NCBI RefSeq assembly: GCF_001469215.1
Contig: NZ_LOFH01000003.1
Location: 62,001 to 126,000, forward strand
Origin: Pseudoalteromonas sp. H105
Lineage (GTDB): Bacteria; Pseudomonadota; Gammaproteobacteria; Enterobacterales; Alteromonadaceae
Direction: 5' to 3'
Length of the DNA stretch: 64,000 nt
Every line of letters starts with the position of its first letter. Positions within the stretch are counted from its first letter, which is position 1. Made by a program: the position numbers and the translations under genes. Of this stretch, positions 8,451-16,853 are shown one piece after another. The notes beneath the pieces were generated by a model, which saw only the letters and a program-made list of their open reading frames with translations, was not told where the DNA came from and did no database searches.

Positions 8451-9422
8451 TTAGTTAGGTCCATAATAGGTGATTAGCCGAATAGCTAAGCCAAGCTCTC
8501 TTCTATAGTCATTCTCTTGTTCAAACTCCAAGAATGGTTCAAACTCTAAAAACAACCAATCTTTGTAAATTAAATTTCGTTGGCGAATTGATATCAAAAA
8601 GCTCTCTTTACCTATTTCATTTTTCGCGAATTGCAACCCGCTGACCAGTTCGTTTTTTGCGCTACTCTTATTCACATAGTAAAGGCCTAATTTCTGCCTT
8701 GAGCGTTTCTCTTTTTCAAATCTTTGCCAACTAGCAGAAAACGACACAACATTATCATCTATTGGCACAGCAAGCGTTCCTTTAATGCTAGGTGCCCAGC
8801 CATCTCTGAGAAAATAATCTAATCTTGGCATTATACCCACACTATAGTCATCAGTTACCCAACGCTTTTTAATTTCGCTTCTTAGAAATAATTGCTCTTT
8901 AGATATACCAACCTTATATTTTATATTAAATGAATCATTTATGCTTTTTATGTACTGCATAGTAATATTTAGTTCTTCAGCATCATTATCTTGTGAAATA
9001 GAAGAAGCTTCATAATCTAATTTTATTTCATCTTCATCATCATTATCAAAAACCAACGAGACCTTGTTATTCCAGCGAGGCAAACTTAAATGCACTTTAA
9101 ATTTAGGGTCGAATTCTGATAGATCAGCTGTTCTAGGTATCCACCCTAATTGAACGTAACCCCGAGCAGCTGCTTTTGGGTAAATGTTTCCGTTATCATC
9201 TTCTATCATATTATCCAGCCAAGAAGCGGTGTCTTGCATCATGGTGTCTATTTTATGTTGAATATTTATGACTTTCTTTTCTAAGGGGTTATCTTCTTGA
9301 GGAATTAATTCTTTATTGGTGACATGCTCAGCTGAAGTTCGCTCTTCTTGATAGGAAAAAGCTTGTTGGTTAGCACCTAATACAACAATTAATAAGCAAC
9401 TTAATTTAGCTGAAAGTTTCAT
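8451..9422 (-). CDS. Exported protein, probable outer-membrane beta-barrel, unknown function
   Basis: The start is placed at 9422, where MKLSAKLSCLLIVVLGANQQAFS gives a signal peptide; the frame extends further upstream to 9503 but adds a non-hydrophobic leader. The mature protein (about 300 residues) begins with a charged region with a short helix (KVINIQHKIDTMMQ). It continues as repeated amphipathic strands rich in aromatic and charged residues (IKLDYEAS, LNITMQYIKS, FNIKYKVGIS, and others) and ends in a strand with aromatic residues. This is what a small outer-membrane barrel looks like. I do not recognise the family. Confidence 0.6.
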   Translation of the reverse strand: MKLSAKLSCLLIVVLGANQQAFSYQEERTSAEHVTNKELIPQEDNPLEKKVINIQHKIDTMMQDTASWLDNMIEDDNGNIYPKAAARGYVQLGWIPRTADLSEFDPKFKVHLSLPRWNNKVSLVFDNDDEDEIKLDYEASSISQDNDAEELNITMQYIKSINDSFNIKYKVGISKEQLFLRSEIKKRWVTDDYSVGIMPRLDYFLRDGWAPSIKGTLAVPIDDNVVSFSASWQRFEKEKRSRQKLGLYYVNKSSAKNELVSGLQFAKNEIGKESFLISIRQRNLIYKDWLFLEFEPFLEFEQENDYRRELGLAIRLITYYGPN

Positions 9423-9659
9423 AGTGATGCATTCAGTCTGTAATAAAGTTCCCATGAATAAAGTGATACTGGCATTCCCTTTTTCCTCTCTAAAATAATT
9501 CAATTCATTTTGGCGTCATATACTTTGTTCGCAAATCACACAGGCATATGAATTATGTTATGATTTATATAAAGCTGATTAACTTGGGAAAAATGCATGT
9601 TTAGAGAATTTACTAACTCTCTCAAAAAGTTTATCTGCCGATTGTTAACCTTTACCAAC

Positions 9660-10076
9660 ATGAGACATATGATACTGCTTGCATTCATTACTTGTTTGCA
9701 ATCATGCTCTAATTTATTATTGCCCTCCCTAAAAAACACTAATTTGACTGTTAATGGCATTGTATTTAAAAATGCCTCCGCTGATATTGTAGACAACATC
9801 ACTTTAAAAGTTTTCGATACAGGTAAGTATATTAATTGTAATAGTATTCAAATAGATAAAACTTGCTCAACTACATTCCCTTTAAGGAAATACCAAAATA
9901 ACGCACTAACAGTTACATGGATGCAAAAGGGAATTACTTACTCTCAAGAAAACTTTATCGTTAATAAAAATGACCTTGATGCAAAGTCTGTGCGATACCT
10001 TTTATTTATAACGGTTAACGAAAATGGAAAAATCATGACACAATTTAAACCAACTAAACTTATTAACTCTTTCTAG
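9660..10076 (+). CDS. Putative small lipoprotein, unknown function
   Basis: The ORF is open from 9597, but a start at 9660 yields MRHMILLAFITCLQSC, a short hydrophobic signal ending in a lipobox-like LQSC, so the mature protein would be a lipid-anchored polypeptide of about 123 residues. It contains beta-strand-like segments (LTVNGIVFKNASADIVDNIT, ALTVTWMQKG) and two further Cys residues (NCNSIQ, KTCST) that could form a disulfide. No family is recognised. It is divergent from the barrel-like gene at 8451-9422. Confidence 0.5.
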   Translation: MRHMILLAFITCLQSCSNLLLPSLKNTNLTVNGIVFKNASADIVDNITLKVFDTGKYINCNSIQIDKTCSTTFPLRKYQNNALTVTWMQKGITYSQENFIVNKNDLDAKSVRYLLFITVNENGKIMTQFKPTKLINSF

Positions 10077-10364
10077 CTATAGAGTAACTAAATTAGTTTT
10101 TTAAACGTCGAACTACATTAAGCTACTGATTATTAAAATTAACTACCTCTTCGGTTTTTTCATAATAATTAGCAAGCGGTTTGGAAATAATACTCATAAA
10201 AACAGATACTAGAACGGCCGTACACAGTTAAAAGGGTACAATCTAAAGGGTGACCCTTTACTGAAATAGCTTGTGCTTATTTTTTACTCGTGATCACTTA
10301 AAATATAACTTTTACTTTTAAATCTTATATAATTTAAAAGTCCCCCTTTAAAAAAGAGATTACT
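10077..10364. promoter_or_regulatory. Intergenic region with a 17-bp perfect palindrome
   Basis: The only notable element in this AT-rich gap is TAAAGGGTGACCCTTTA at 10244-10260, a perfect palindrome around a single central base. It is about 105 bases upstream of the solute-binding protein gene. A direct half-site-like AAAGGGT also occurs at about 10231. It could be an operator for a dimeric regulator; no terminator-like T-tract follows. Confidence 0.35.
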
Positions 10365-11126
10365 ATGATTTGTAGGGCTCTCATTCTACTTTGCATTTTA
10401 TGCTGTAATATTGGCTTGTTAAATGCCAGCGAAAAAGATAAAACCATCACGTTTGCAGTTGGCCATGATCATGAAAAAATGCTACTGGAAAATTACCCAA
10501 TCTATCGTGCGAGTTGGCATTTTTTAAATCAAAGTTTAGCTAAATTAGGGTATGAAGTGGACGCCATCGTTTTACCTTGGGCTAGAGCAAACTATTATGC
10601 TCAGTCAGGAAAAGCTGACGGTCTATTTTTAGCAGCTAATTTACCGGGAAGAGAGCAGTGGGCGGTTTTGTCAAACCCAATTGGGATGGGGGCATTTGGT
10701 GCTTTTTATCATAAAGATAGGAAAGACGAAGAAAATGTTATTGCGAGTGTTCGTTTAGGTGTGCATGACAAAATATTAACGGGTTATCATAGTTATGAGT
10801 TGTTAGAAGTTGCGACGGCTCAACAAGGGTTTAAACTACTTTATAATCAAAAAATAGACCGCCTAATTATGTCGGAAAGTTATGGCAAGTACTTGTTGAG
10901 TACTGAATTAGTTGAATTTAAAAGCAAAATATCATTTGATTCTGATGTCATTGAGAAACGTTCGATTCATGTTGCATTTGCAAAAGACATAACTAAGAGT
11001 TTGAACGCAATGGTGGTTGTAAATAAAGCTATCGATTTAGGTATAGGCGACGGTTTATATCATGAAGTTATGACTAAGAATAAGGTACCTAAAAGTATGT
11101 TTTTGTCTAGTCTTGATCAAAAGTAG
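10365..11126 (+). CDS. Periplasmic solute-binding-like protein (SBP_bac_3 type)
   Basis: A 253-residue exported protein with signal peptide MICRALILLCILCCNIGLLNAS. The body has the two-lobed pattern of type-3 extracellular solute-binding proteins: an opening strand TFAVGHDH, the first-lobe segment SLAKLGYEVDAIVLPWARANYYAQSGKADG, and VRLGVHDKILTGYHSYELLE at the hinge. No permease or ATPase gene is adjacent, which is usual for the many orphan SBP-like proteins of marine Alteromonadales. AAAGAGA precedes the start by about 6 bases. The ligand is unknown. Confidence 0.7.
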   Translation: MICRALILLCILCCNIGLLNASEKDKTITFAVGHDHEKMLLENYPIYRASWHFLNQSLAKLGYEVDAIVLPWARANYYAQSGKADGLFLAANLPGREQWAVLSNPIGMGAFGAFYHKDRKDEENVIASVRLGVHDKILTGYHSYELLEVATAQQGFKLLYNQKIDRLIMSESYGKYLLSTELVEFKSKISFDSDVIEKRSIHVAFAKDITKSLNAMVVVNKAIDLGIGDGLYHEVMTKNKVPKSMFLSSLDQK

Positions 11127-11226
11127 GCACATCTTATTTATTTTCAATCGCTTTAAAGTTAGTAAATGAGCGAAGTTGTCTAATGGATGATTCCTTTATT
11201 TACTTTACGCTTTTTCACTAAGCTAC

Positions 11227-11843
11227 TTATGTTTTGCTATTGCCAAAGCGTCTAAAAGAGATGTTAAACCTAGGTCCTATTGTGTTATCACCTTTGGCAA
11301 TTGCATGTTCATAATCATTTTGAAAGCCTTTGCCCATCAGCAATAAAGAACCATTTTCTAACGTGATATTATAGTGTTTATGTGGGGGGGTTTTTGAGCG
11401 AATTAAAAACTCTCGCTGTGCACCCATACTGATTGAAGCAATTAGATCTGTAGAACCAAATGCGGGTAAGTCACTATGAAAGCCTAAGCTTTCTTGCCCA
11501 TTGGGGTAGTACAAACATACCGCGACAGCCAAATTACAACCGGTGCGTTCAGTAATTTGCTGACGTAACTCTTCAAGCAGGGGGAAACTCTTTGTTTGTC
11601 TGCCATGATGCAACGAGAAACCACCCGATTTAGCAAGTTGTGAGTCTAAAAAATCATTCTTCGCGGCAAAATAGGCTTTTGTGATCCATCGGGGAAGTCC
11701 ATAACCTCAGGTTCTTCGAGATCAAAGCGGGTCATCAGCCACTTAAACAGTGCTTCACTTTGCGCTGTAGACATGAAGTGTGAGTAATAATGGGCATCAC
11801 AAGACAGGGGTAATTTCATGGTGTTTACCTTAGCTACACTCAA
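11227..11843 (-). pseudogene. AlkB-like 2-oxoglutarate/Fe(II) dioxygenase gene broken by a one-base frameshift
   Basis: Two adjacent minus-strand frames make up one AlkB-family protein. The first (from 11843) gives FDLEEPEVMDFPDGSQKPIL, then PRRMIF, and stops. The second, starting as DSQLAKSGGFSLHHG in another frame, carries the catalytic core: the iron motif HSD in GFHSDLPAFGSTD, the distal His in YEHAI, and the 2-oxoglutarate Arg in RFNISFRRFG. Adding one base in the A-run at 11648-11653 (T-run on the coding strand) would restore a continuous reading through PRRMIFLDSQ. Either a real inactivating mutation or a homopolymer sequencing error explains this. Confidence 0.8.
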
Positions 11844-11965
11844 ATATGAATATAAGCATATCAGTATTTTGAAAAATTGAAGTGTTTAGACTCCGCTAAG
11901 TAGCCACTTAACACTTGAACGCAAACCAAGAGGCGTAAAACCGCCCCTTTAAAAGGGGGAAAAGC

Positions 11966-13714
11966 TTACTGGATTTTACTTTTAAAGCGTATCTTTATTG
12001 ATAAACCCGGCGACATGGAGTGCGCTTCAATCGTGCCTTGCTGCGCTAATACAAGTTCATTAACGAGTGCAAGCCCGATTCCGGTACCTTGTGTTGAGCG
12101 AGTCAGCTCTGAACCTCCGCGATAGAATAATTCGAAGATTTTGCTTTCTTGTTTAGCACTAATTCCCTCTCCATAATCACGAAATTCCATCTCAATAAAG
12201 TCTTTATTTTTAGCGTCCGGTTTGAAATGGATGTCTACTTTTTTACGCCTGTGATCGTGTATTTTTTCACTGTCAAAAAACTTAATCGCGTTATCGGTAA
12301 TATTAATGATGACTTGTGAAAATGCATCTAGGTCAACCAACAGTAAGGCGTGATCGGGTTGGGTAAACTCACTTGAAATATTTATTTTAAAGTCGCTGTT
12401 AATTAGTAACGACGATACTTTCGATTCAATGATGTTCATAAGAATACTGAGTTTGGTGTAGTGCGCTTCAACACACTGTTGTGGTTGATTAAGCTTTGAC
12501 AGTTGCAATATATTATCAATTAAACGCGAGAGACGTTCACTTTCACAGTGTATAAAGTCGTAATAATCTAACTTATATTGTTCTGATGGCACCATGCCAG
12601 ACTTAAGCATTTCCGAATACATACGAATAGATGTCAAAGGTGTCTTAAGTTCATGACTCACAGAGGAAACAAAGTTAAGTTGCTGCTCTGCAAGCTTAAG
12701 TTGTTTAACCCCTAAACGGTAAAAGCCATAGCAGCCAATAACGATGCCAAGTATCAACAGCATCATGATACCCAAGTTATATGTGGCAGCAGTGGGTAAA
12801 ATAAGCTTTGAGGTTGAATACATCAGTTGGTGGTCTTTAAAAGGCCAGCGTAATTCATGATTGTTTATGACTTGTTGATTAAACAAAGGTGATAATTGCA
12901 TTGGTTGGGTTATCGTTGCTTGGCTTTGTGCATGACCCTGATATATAAAATAGGCTTCATCTAAGCTTGTTAACATAGATCTTAATGTAATCGCAATGGT
13001 GTTGTTAAACTGCACTGTGGCTAGCATGTTTTTAATTTGATTATTTAAATAAGCGCTGACATCGATTACATAACCTTGAAGCTTTTGGGTATTATTAACT
13101 TCAACGACACGGTAAAAAATTAGGTGTCCAGGTACATCAGAGAATAAGAGAAATTTCTCATTATTAGCTGCAAGCTTGTTATCGATAAGGCCTTTTAGTT
13201 CTTTTGACTTGGCGGTAATCGTATATAACTTTGATGCGAGGTTTTTTCTTTTTTTTGTGTCGTCGTCATCTTGAGGGGTCATTAAATTTTGCGTATTGTG
13301 AATAACATTAGGCCAGACCGGGCTGTTGAATTGGCCCTCTTGATCAATCTGAAAATAACCTAATAGCCCTTCGTATCGCGTATTGTAAGCGAGATCTGAA
13401 AGCGGCGATTTTTCTTTGCTGACATGTTTATTGGCCGGGTTATAAATATGTTGGTAGTAATCAAATGCGAATGTACTTATTGCATTGTCAAAAACCACCC
13501 GCTTAAATAGCCGTAAGTTGAGTTGCGAGGTTATTTCTTCGGTTTTATCTTCATACTCAGTTATCAGGTCTTTTTCAAATTGATAATAACCTTTAATGAA
13601 CACCATGCTAATCGGTACTAATAAAAGGAATAAGCAAATAAGCGTAAAGCAGCGCAGGCGGTTAACGCGTTGCTGGTAATTTACTAGTCGTTTATTTAAA
13701 AAAAAGGGTTTCAT
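11966..13714 (-). CDS. Membrane sensor histidine kinase
   Basis: A 582-residue sensor kinase. TM1 (about 22-46) and TM2 (about 316-338) flank a periplasmic domain of roughly 270 residues that I cannot assign to a named family. HisKA follows with FVSSVSHELKTPLTSIRMYSEML (phospho-His in SHELKTP), then HATPase_c with the N box in NITDNAIKFF and G boxes RDYGEGI and GTGIGLALV. It begins 1 base after the response regulator stop codon, so the two form one operon. The divergent barrel gene at 14586 is a likely target. Confidence 0.9.
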   Translation of the reverse strand: MKPFFLNKRLVNYQQRVNRLRCFTLICLFLLLVPISMVFIKGYYQFEKDLITEYEDKTEEITSQLNLRLFKRVVFDNAISTFAFDYYQHIYNPANKHVSKEKSPLSDLAYNTRYEGLLGYFQIDQEGQFNSPVWPNVIHNTQNLMTPQDDDDTKKRKNLASKLYTITAKSKELKGLIDNKLAANNEKFLLFSDVPGHLIFYRVVEVNNTQKLQGYVIDVSAYLNNQIKNMLATVQFNNTIAITLRSMLTSLDEAYFIYQGHAQSQATITQPMQLSPLFNQQVINNHELRWPFKDHQLMYSTSKLILPTAATYNLGIMMLLILGIVIGCYGFYRLGVKQLKLAEQQLNFVSSVSHELKTPLTSIRMYSEMLKSGMVPSEQYKLDYYDFIHCESERLSRLIDNILQLSKLNQPQQCVEAHYTKLSILMNIIESKVSSLLINSDFKINISSEFTQPDHALLLVDLDAFSQVIINITDNAIKFFDSEKIHDHRRKKVDIHFKPDAKNKDFIEMEFRDYGEGISAKQESKIFELFYRGGSELTRSTQGTGIGLALVNELVLAQQGTIEAHSMSPGLSIKIRFKSKIQ

Positions 13715-13715
13715 A

Positions 13716-14417
13716 TTACAATTGGCCGCTAAAAAGCTGATACCCTTCGCCTCTTAACGTAACGAGGTGCTCAGGTGTCTTCGGGTCGCGTTCAATTTTT
13801 TTTCTTATTTTAGCGATATGAATATCTACCGTGCGGGTGTCTAGGCAGTCAGTTGATTTATATCCCCATACCTCTCTTAATAGCTCATCGCGTGATACGG
13901 GGGCTTTTTGTTGATTTAAGTAGGTTAAAATATTCACTTCGCGACGCGTATAACGCATGGCTTGTTGATGAGAAGTGCCGGTTAATTTTTGCAGGCAAAT
14001 ACTCACATGCTTGCTAATGTTGAGTGTGTTGTTAGTGCTAGACAAACCTGACCGCCTGATTAAAGCGGTGACTCGTAACACCAATTCAGACGTTGAAAAC
14101 GGTTTTGCCAAATAATCATCAGCGCCCAAGGTGAGGCCATTGATAATATCTTCCTCAGTATTTTTTGCTGTTAACATTAAAATTGGTTGCACCTGAGATT
14201 GCTGTCTAATGGCGTTGCATATCTCAAAACCATTCATTGATGGCAGCATGACATCTAAAAGAATACAACTGTATTGTTTTTCTAGCGCGCGGATGAGTCC
14301 TTTTTTTCCGTCCATTTCACTTTCAACATCAAAACCATGAAATACAAATAGATCCGTAAGGCCACGCAAAATACTCGGTTCATCTTCGATGATGAGCAGT
14401 GTGGGTTTAATATTCAT
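13716..14417 (-). CDS. OmpR/PhoB-family response regulator
   Basis: A 233-residue response regulator. Receiver residues are LLIIEDEPSILRGL (acidic pair), the phospho-acceptor Asp in CILLDVMLPSMNG, and Lys in YLAKPFS. The C-terminal winged helix (about 130-230) has RREVNILTYLNQQ, SRDELLREVWGY and the characteristic TRTVDIHIAKIRKKIE recognition region. It is the promoter-proximal gene of an operon with the kinase at 11966. The 168-base gap to the divergent barrel gene at 14586 probably contains both promoters. Confidence 0.93.
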   Translation of the reverse strand: MNIKPTLLIIEDEPSILRGLTDLFVFHGFDVESEMDGKKGLIRALEKQYSCILLDVMLPSMNGFEICNAIRQQSQVQPILMLTAKNTEEDIINGLTLGADDYLAKPFSTSELVLRVTALIRRSGLSSTNNTLNISKHVSICLQKLTGTSHQQAMRYTRREVNILTYLNQQKAPVSRDELLREVWGYKSTDCLDTRTVDIHIAKIRKKIERDPKTPEHLVTLRGEGYQLFSGQL

Positions 14418-14585
14418 ATTATTGTTTTAAATCCTTTACTTATCCTAGCTGGACTATATCACCCTTTTATCCCTTCAAATGCAAAGTTTTGTAAAACTTT
14501 CGCTGCGTTAGTTTTACCTTTTGTGCCTATTTGAGGATGTGCCGGTTGATTAAGATAACCCTAATTTAATGACAGGGACTTAACA

Positions 14586-16730
14586 ATGACACACCGCGTT
14601 ACTCAGCCAAATGTATTATATAAACGCTCTGCGTTGCAGCATGCTATTTTATCCGCCGTGTTGATTGGCGGTTCAAGTATGCTACTTGGTTTTTCTACCA
14701 CCAGTGCTGCGAATGAATCTATTGCCAATATTGAGCGGTATGAAGCAAGTACCTTTATGGCGTTGGAGCCACAAACGTTATATGACATTCTAGAAAATAC
14801 CCCTGGTGCAAATAGCCTTTTAAGCAAAATGAACAGCACATCAAACAATCGTGGTTTTGGATCGTCCGGCGATCAAATTTTGATAAACAGTAAGCGGATG
14901 TCGGGTAAAGAGAATAGCCTTGAGAAGGAGCTCAATAGTATTCAAGCGAAGGACGTAGAATACATCGAACTGATTCGCGGGACGCGCTCTGATTTAGATG
15001 TGCAAAGTAATGGATTAGTGATTAATGTGGTACTGAAACAAGACATAGATTCATCGATTCTTTGGACGTTAGGCACGGTTAAAACAGCGAATATCAAGGC
15101 ACATACCACAGGCTCTTTGACTTACAGTGCGAGTAAAGGCAATTTAAAATACAGAATAGGCTTAAACCATGCTGTTAATCCGGCTGAAATAAGCTCACAA
15201 GAGCAGTTTACCTCTCCTGCGGATGTTGATACGCAAACAAATGTTCGTCTACGCGAGAACATTTACAAAGAGAGCCAGTTATCTGCCAAGTTAGAATATG
15301 TATATTCAGATAAAACCGCAATGCAACTTACTGCCATTTATGAAAAAATCAACGTTGATGCACTTACGGCCAACAACAGTGAATTTTTAACCTCAGACAC
15401 ACTGCAAAGCAAAGAGTTGGAGTATGATTGGGGCAGAGACAAGTGGGAGGTAAGCGGTGATATTACCCATGATTATAATGATGCTCATCAGTTGAAGTTG
15501 TTATTTATTAGTAATCAAGCAGATTCAGATGACAAAATTTGGCACCGTGTATCGCAAGATGGCGCAGTATTTAAACCAAATTACCAGCTACCACGCATTT
15601 ATACCTCAAAAGAAAATGTACTGCGCACTAATTGGCGCTTTAAGCTCAACAAAAGTCATACGTTTGATTCTGGCTTTGAGGTGGCAATAAATCAGTTAGA
15701 TGAAAATTTACAGTTTATTCGTCAAGCGGGGTCTGCTTATCATTCGACCGAATTAAATGATATTAAAGAAACGCGTTATGAAGGGTTTAGTAATTATAAT
15801 TTTGCGATTTCACCGACGTTAAACCTACAATCGTCCTTAATATATGAACGATCGACGATTGACGTCGCAACAGACCTATCCGTAACAGCCAATACCTTAC
15901 AGCACGTAAACAGTGACACATCGCGTACATTTAACTACCTCAAACCCCGTTTAAATCTGCGCTATGATTTGAATGATATTTATCAGGTGCGTTTCAATTA
16001 CCAACGAACAGTCAGTCAACTTGACCTTAAAGATTTTGTGCCATGGTTTGATAGTTATGAATCTCGCCTTGAAGAAGCCAACCCTGATTTAAAACCTGAA
16101 GTGCGTGATGAGTTCTCTGTTGCATTTGAAAAGCAATGGCAATCAACCGAAGGTAGTTTTATTGTGACGCCTTATTACCATAAAATAAGTGATTTAATTA
16201 ATGAGGTCTTATTGGCTAAGCGCTCTGGCGACGGTAATATCGATAGCGCAACAGAGTACGGTGTTGAGTTTGATACATATTTTGGATTAGAAGCGTTTGG
16301 ACTAAATAACACCTTGGTCAGTGCCAATTATACGTGGCGAGATAGCGAAGTAATTCATCCTTTTACCGCAGAGAAAGCGCCTATCGAGCGAGTAAGTAAA
16401 AACGCTTGGCAGGTAAAATTAAACCAGAACGAAATTTTACCTGGACTATCGATGAGTTTAACACTCGAAGATAAAAGTCGTTATACGTTTTACTATTATG
16501 ACTATCAGGGCAATGTTGATACTAAAATCACCGCAAATGCCTTTATTGATTATCAAATTTCGCAGCATTTAAAGCTGCGCTTCAAAGGTGATAATCTTCT
16601 TAATGATCGATACACCGTCAATAAAGCGCGCCATACAGGGTTGTTTACGCAAAGCCAGTACTTAAGGCAAGAGCAGCGTGCAAATGAACGCGCCCCTCGG
16701 TTTTCTTTAACGCTAACGGGGCAGTTCTAG
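14586..16730 (+). CDS. TonB-dependent receptor-like outer-membrane protein
   Basis: A 714-residue exported protein with a long basic n-region and signal peptide ending near TTSAANES. Residues about 55-150 form a plug-like domain (LYDILENTPGANSLL, GDQILINSKRMSGK, VEYIELIRGTRS), and the rest is a barrel of alternating strands ending in PRFSLTLTGQF with terminal Phe. The plug has the vestigial DILENTPG-type motif of TonB-dependent receptors, but a clear TonB box is not visible. AGGGAC precedes the start. It is divergent from the two-component operon, which makes it the best candidate for regulation by that system. The substrate is unknown. Confidence 0.8.
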   Translation: MTHRVTQPNVLYKRSALQHAILSAVLIGGSSMLLGFSTTSAANESIANIERYEASTFMALEPQTLYDILENTPGANSLLSKMNSTSNNRGFGSSGDQILINSKRMSGKENSLEKELNSIQAKDVEYIELIRGTRSDLDVQSNGLVINVVLKQDIDSSILWTLGTVKTANIKAHTTGSLTYSASKGNLKYRIGLNHAVNPAEISSQEQFTSPADVDTQTNVRLRENIYKESQLSAKLEYVYSDKTAMQLTAIYEKINVDALTANNSEFLTSDTLQSKELEYDWGRDKWEVSGDITHDYNDAHQLKLLFISNQADSDDKIWHRVSQDGAVFKPNYQLPRIYTSKENVLRTNWRFKLNKSHTFDSGFEVAINQLDENLQFIRQAGSAYHSTELNDIKETRYEGFSNYNFAISPTLNLQSSLIYERSTIDVATDLSVTANTLQHVNSDTSRTFNYLKPRLNLRYDLNDIYQVRFNYQRTVSQLDLKDFVPWFDSYESRLEEANPDLKPEVRDEFSVAFEKQWQSTEGSFIVTPYYHKISDLINEVLLAKRSGDGNIDSATEYGVEFDTYFGLEAFGLNNTLVSANYTWRDSEVIHPFTAEKAPIERVSKNAWQVKLNQNEILPGLSMSLTLEDKSRYTFYYYDYQGNVDTKITANAFIDYQISQHLKLRFKGDNLLNDRYTVNKARHTGLFTQSQYLRQEQRANERAPRFSLTLTGQF

Positions 16731-16816
16731 AAGAGGTGGCCCTTCTAAATATTCAAATGACCACAATGATGTTGCTCTTGGGGTTGTTTTATTGAGTGAG
16801 CCCTCATGTTTGAAGG

Positions 16817-16839
16817 GGCCGGTTAATTACTAACCGGCC
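16817..16839. terminator. Bidirectional terminator between convergent genes
   Basis: GGCCGGTTA (16817-16825) and TAACCGGCC (16831-16839) form a perfect 9-bp GC-rich stem with a 5-base loop. It lies between the two convergent outer-membrane protein genes and can serve both. Confidence 0.75.
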
Positions 16840-16853
16840 TTCATTGTATGTGC

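Noticed and set aside
8453..8459. GTTAGGT core-like sequence at the end of the barrel gene
   Set aside because: It encodes the C-terminus of that gene on the other strand and has no attC hairpin nearby; chance match.
9536..9802. 88-residue minus-strand ORF
   Set aside because: It overlaps the start of the putative lipoprotein, has no signal or family pattern, and low-complexity composition.
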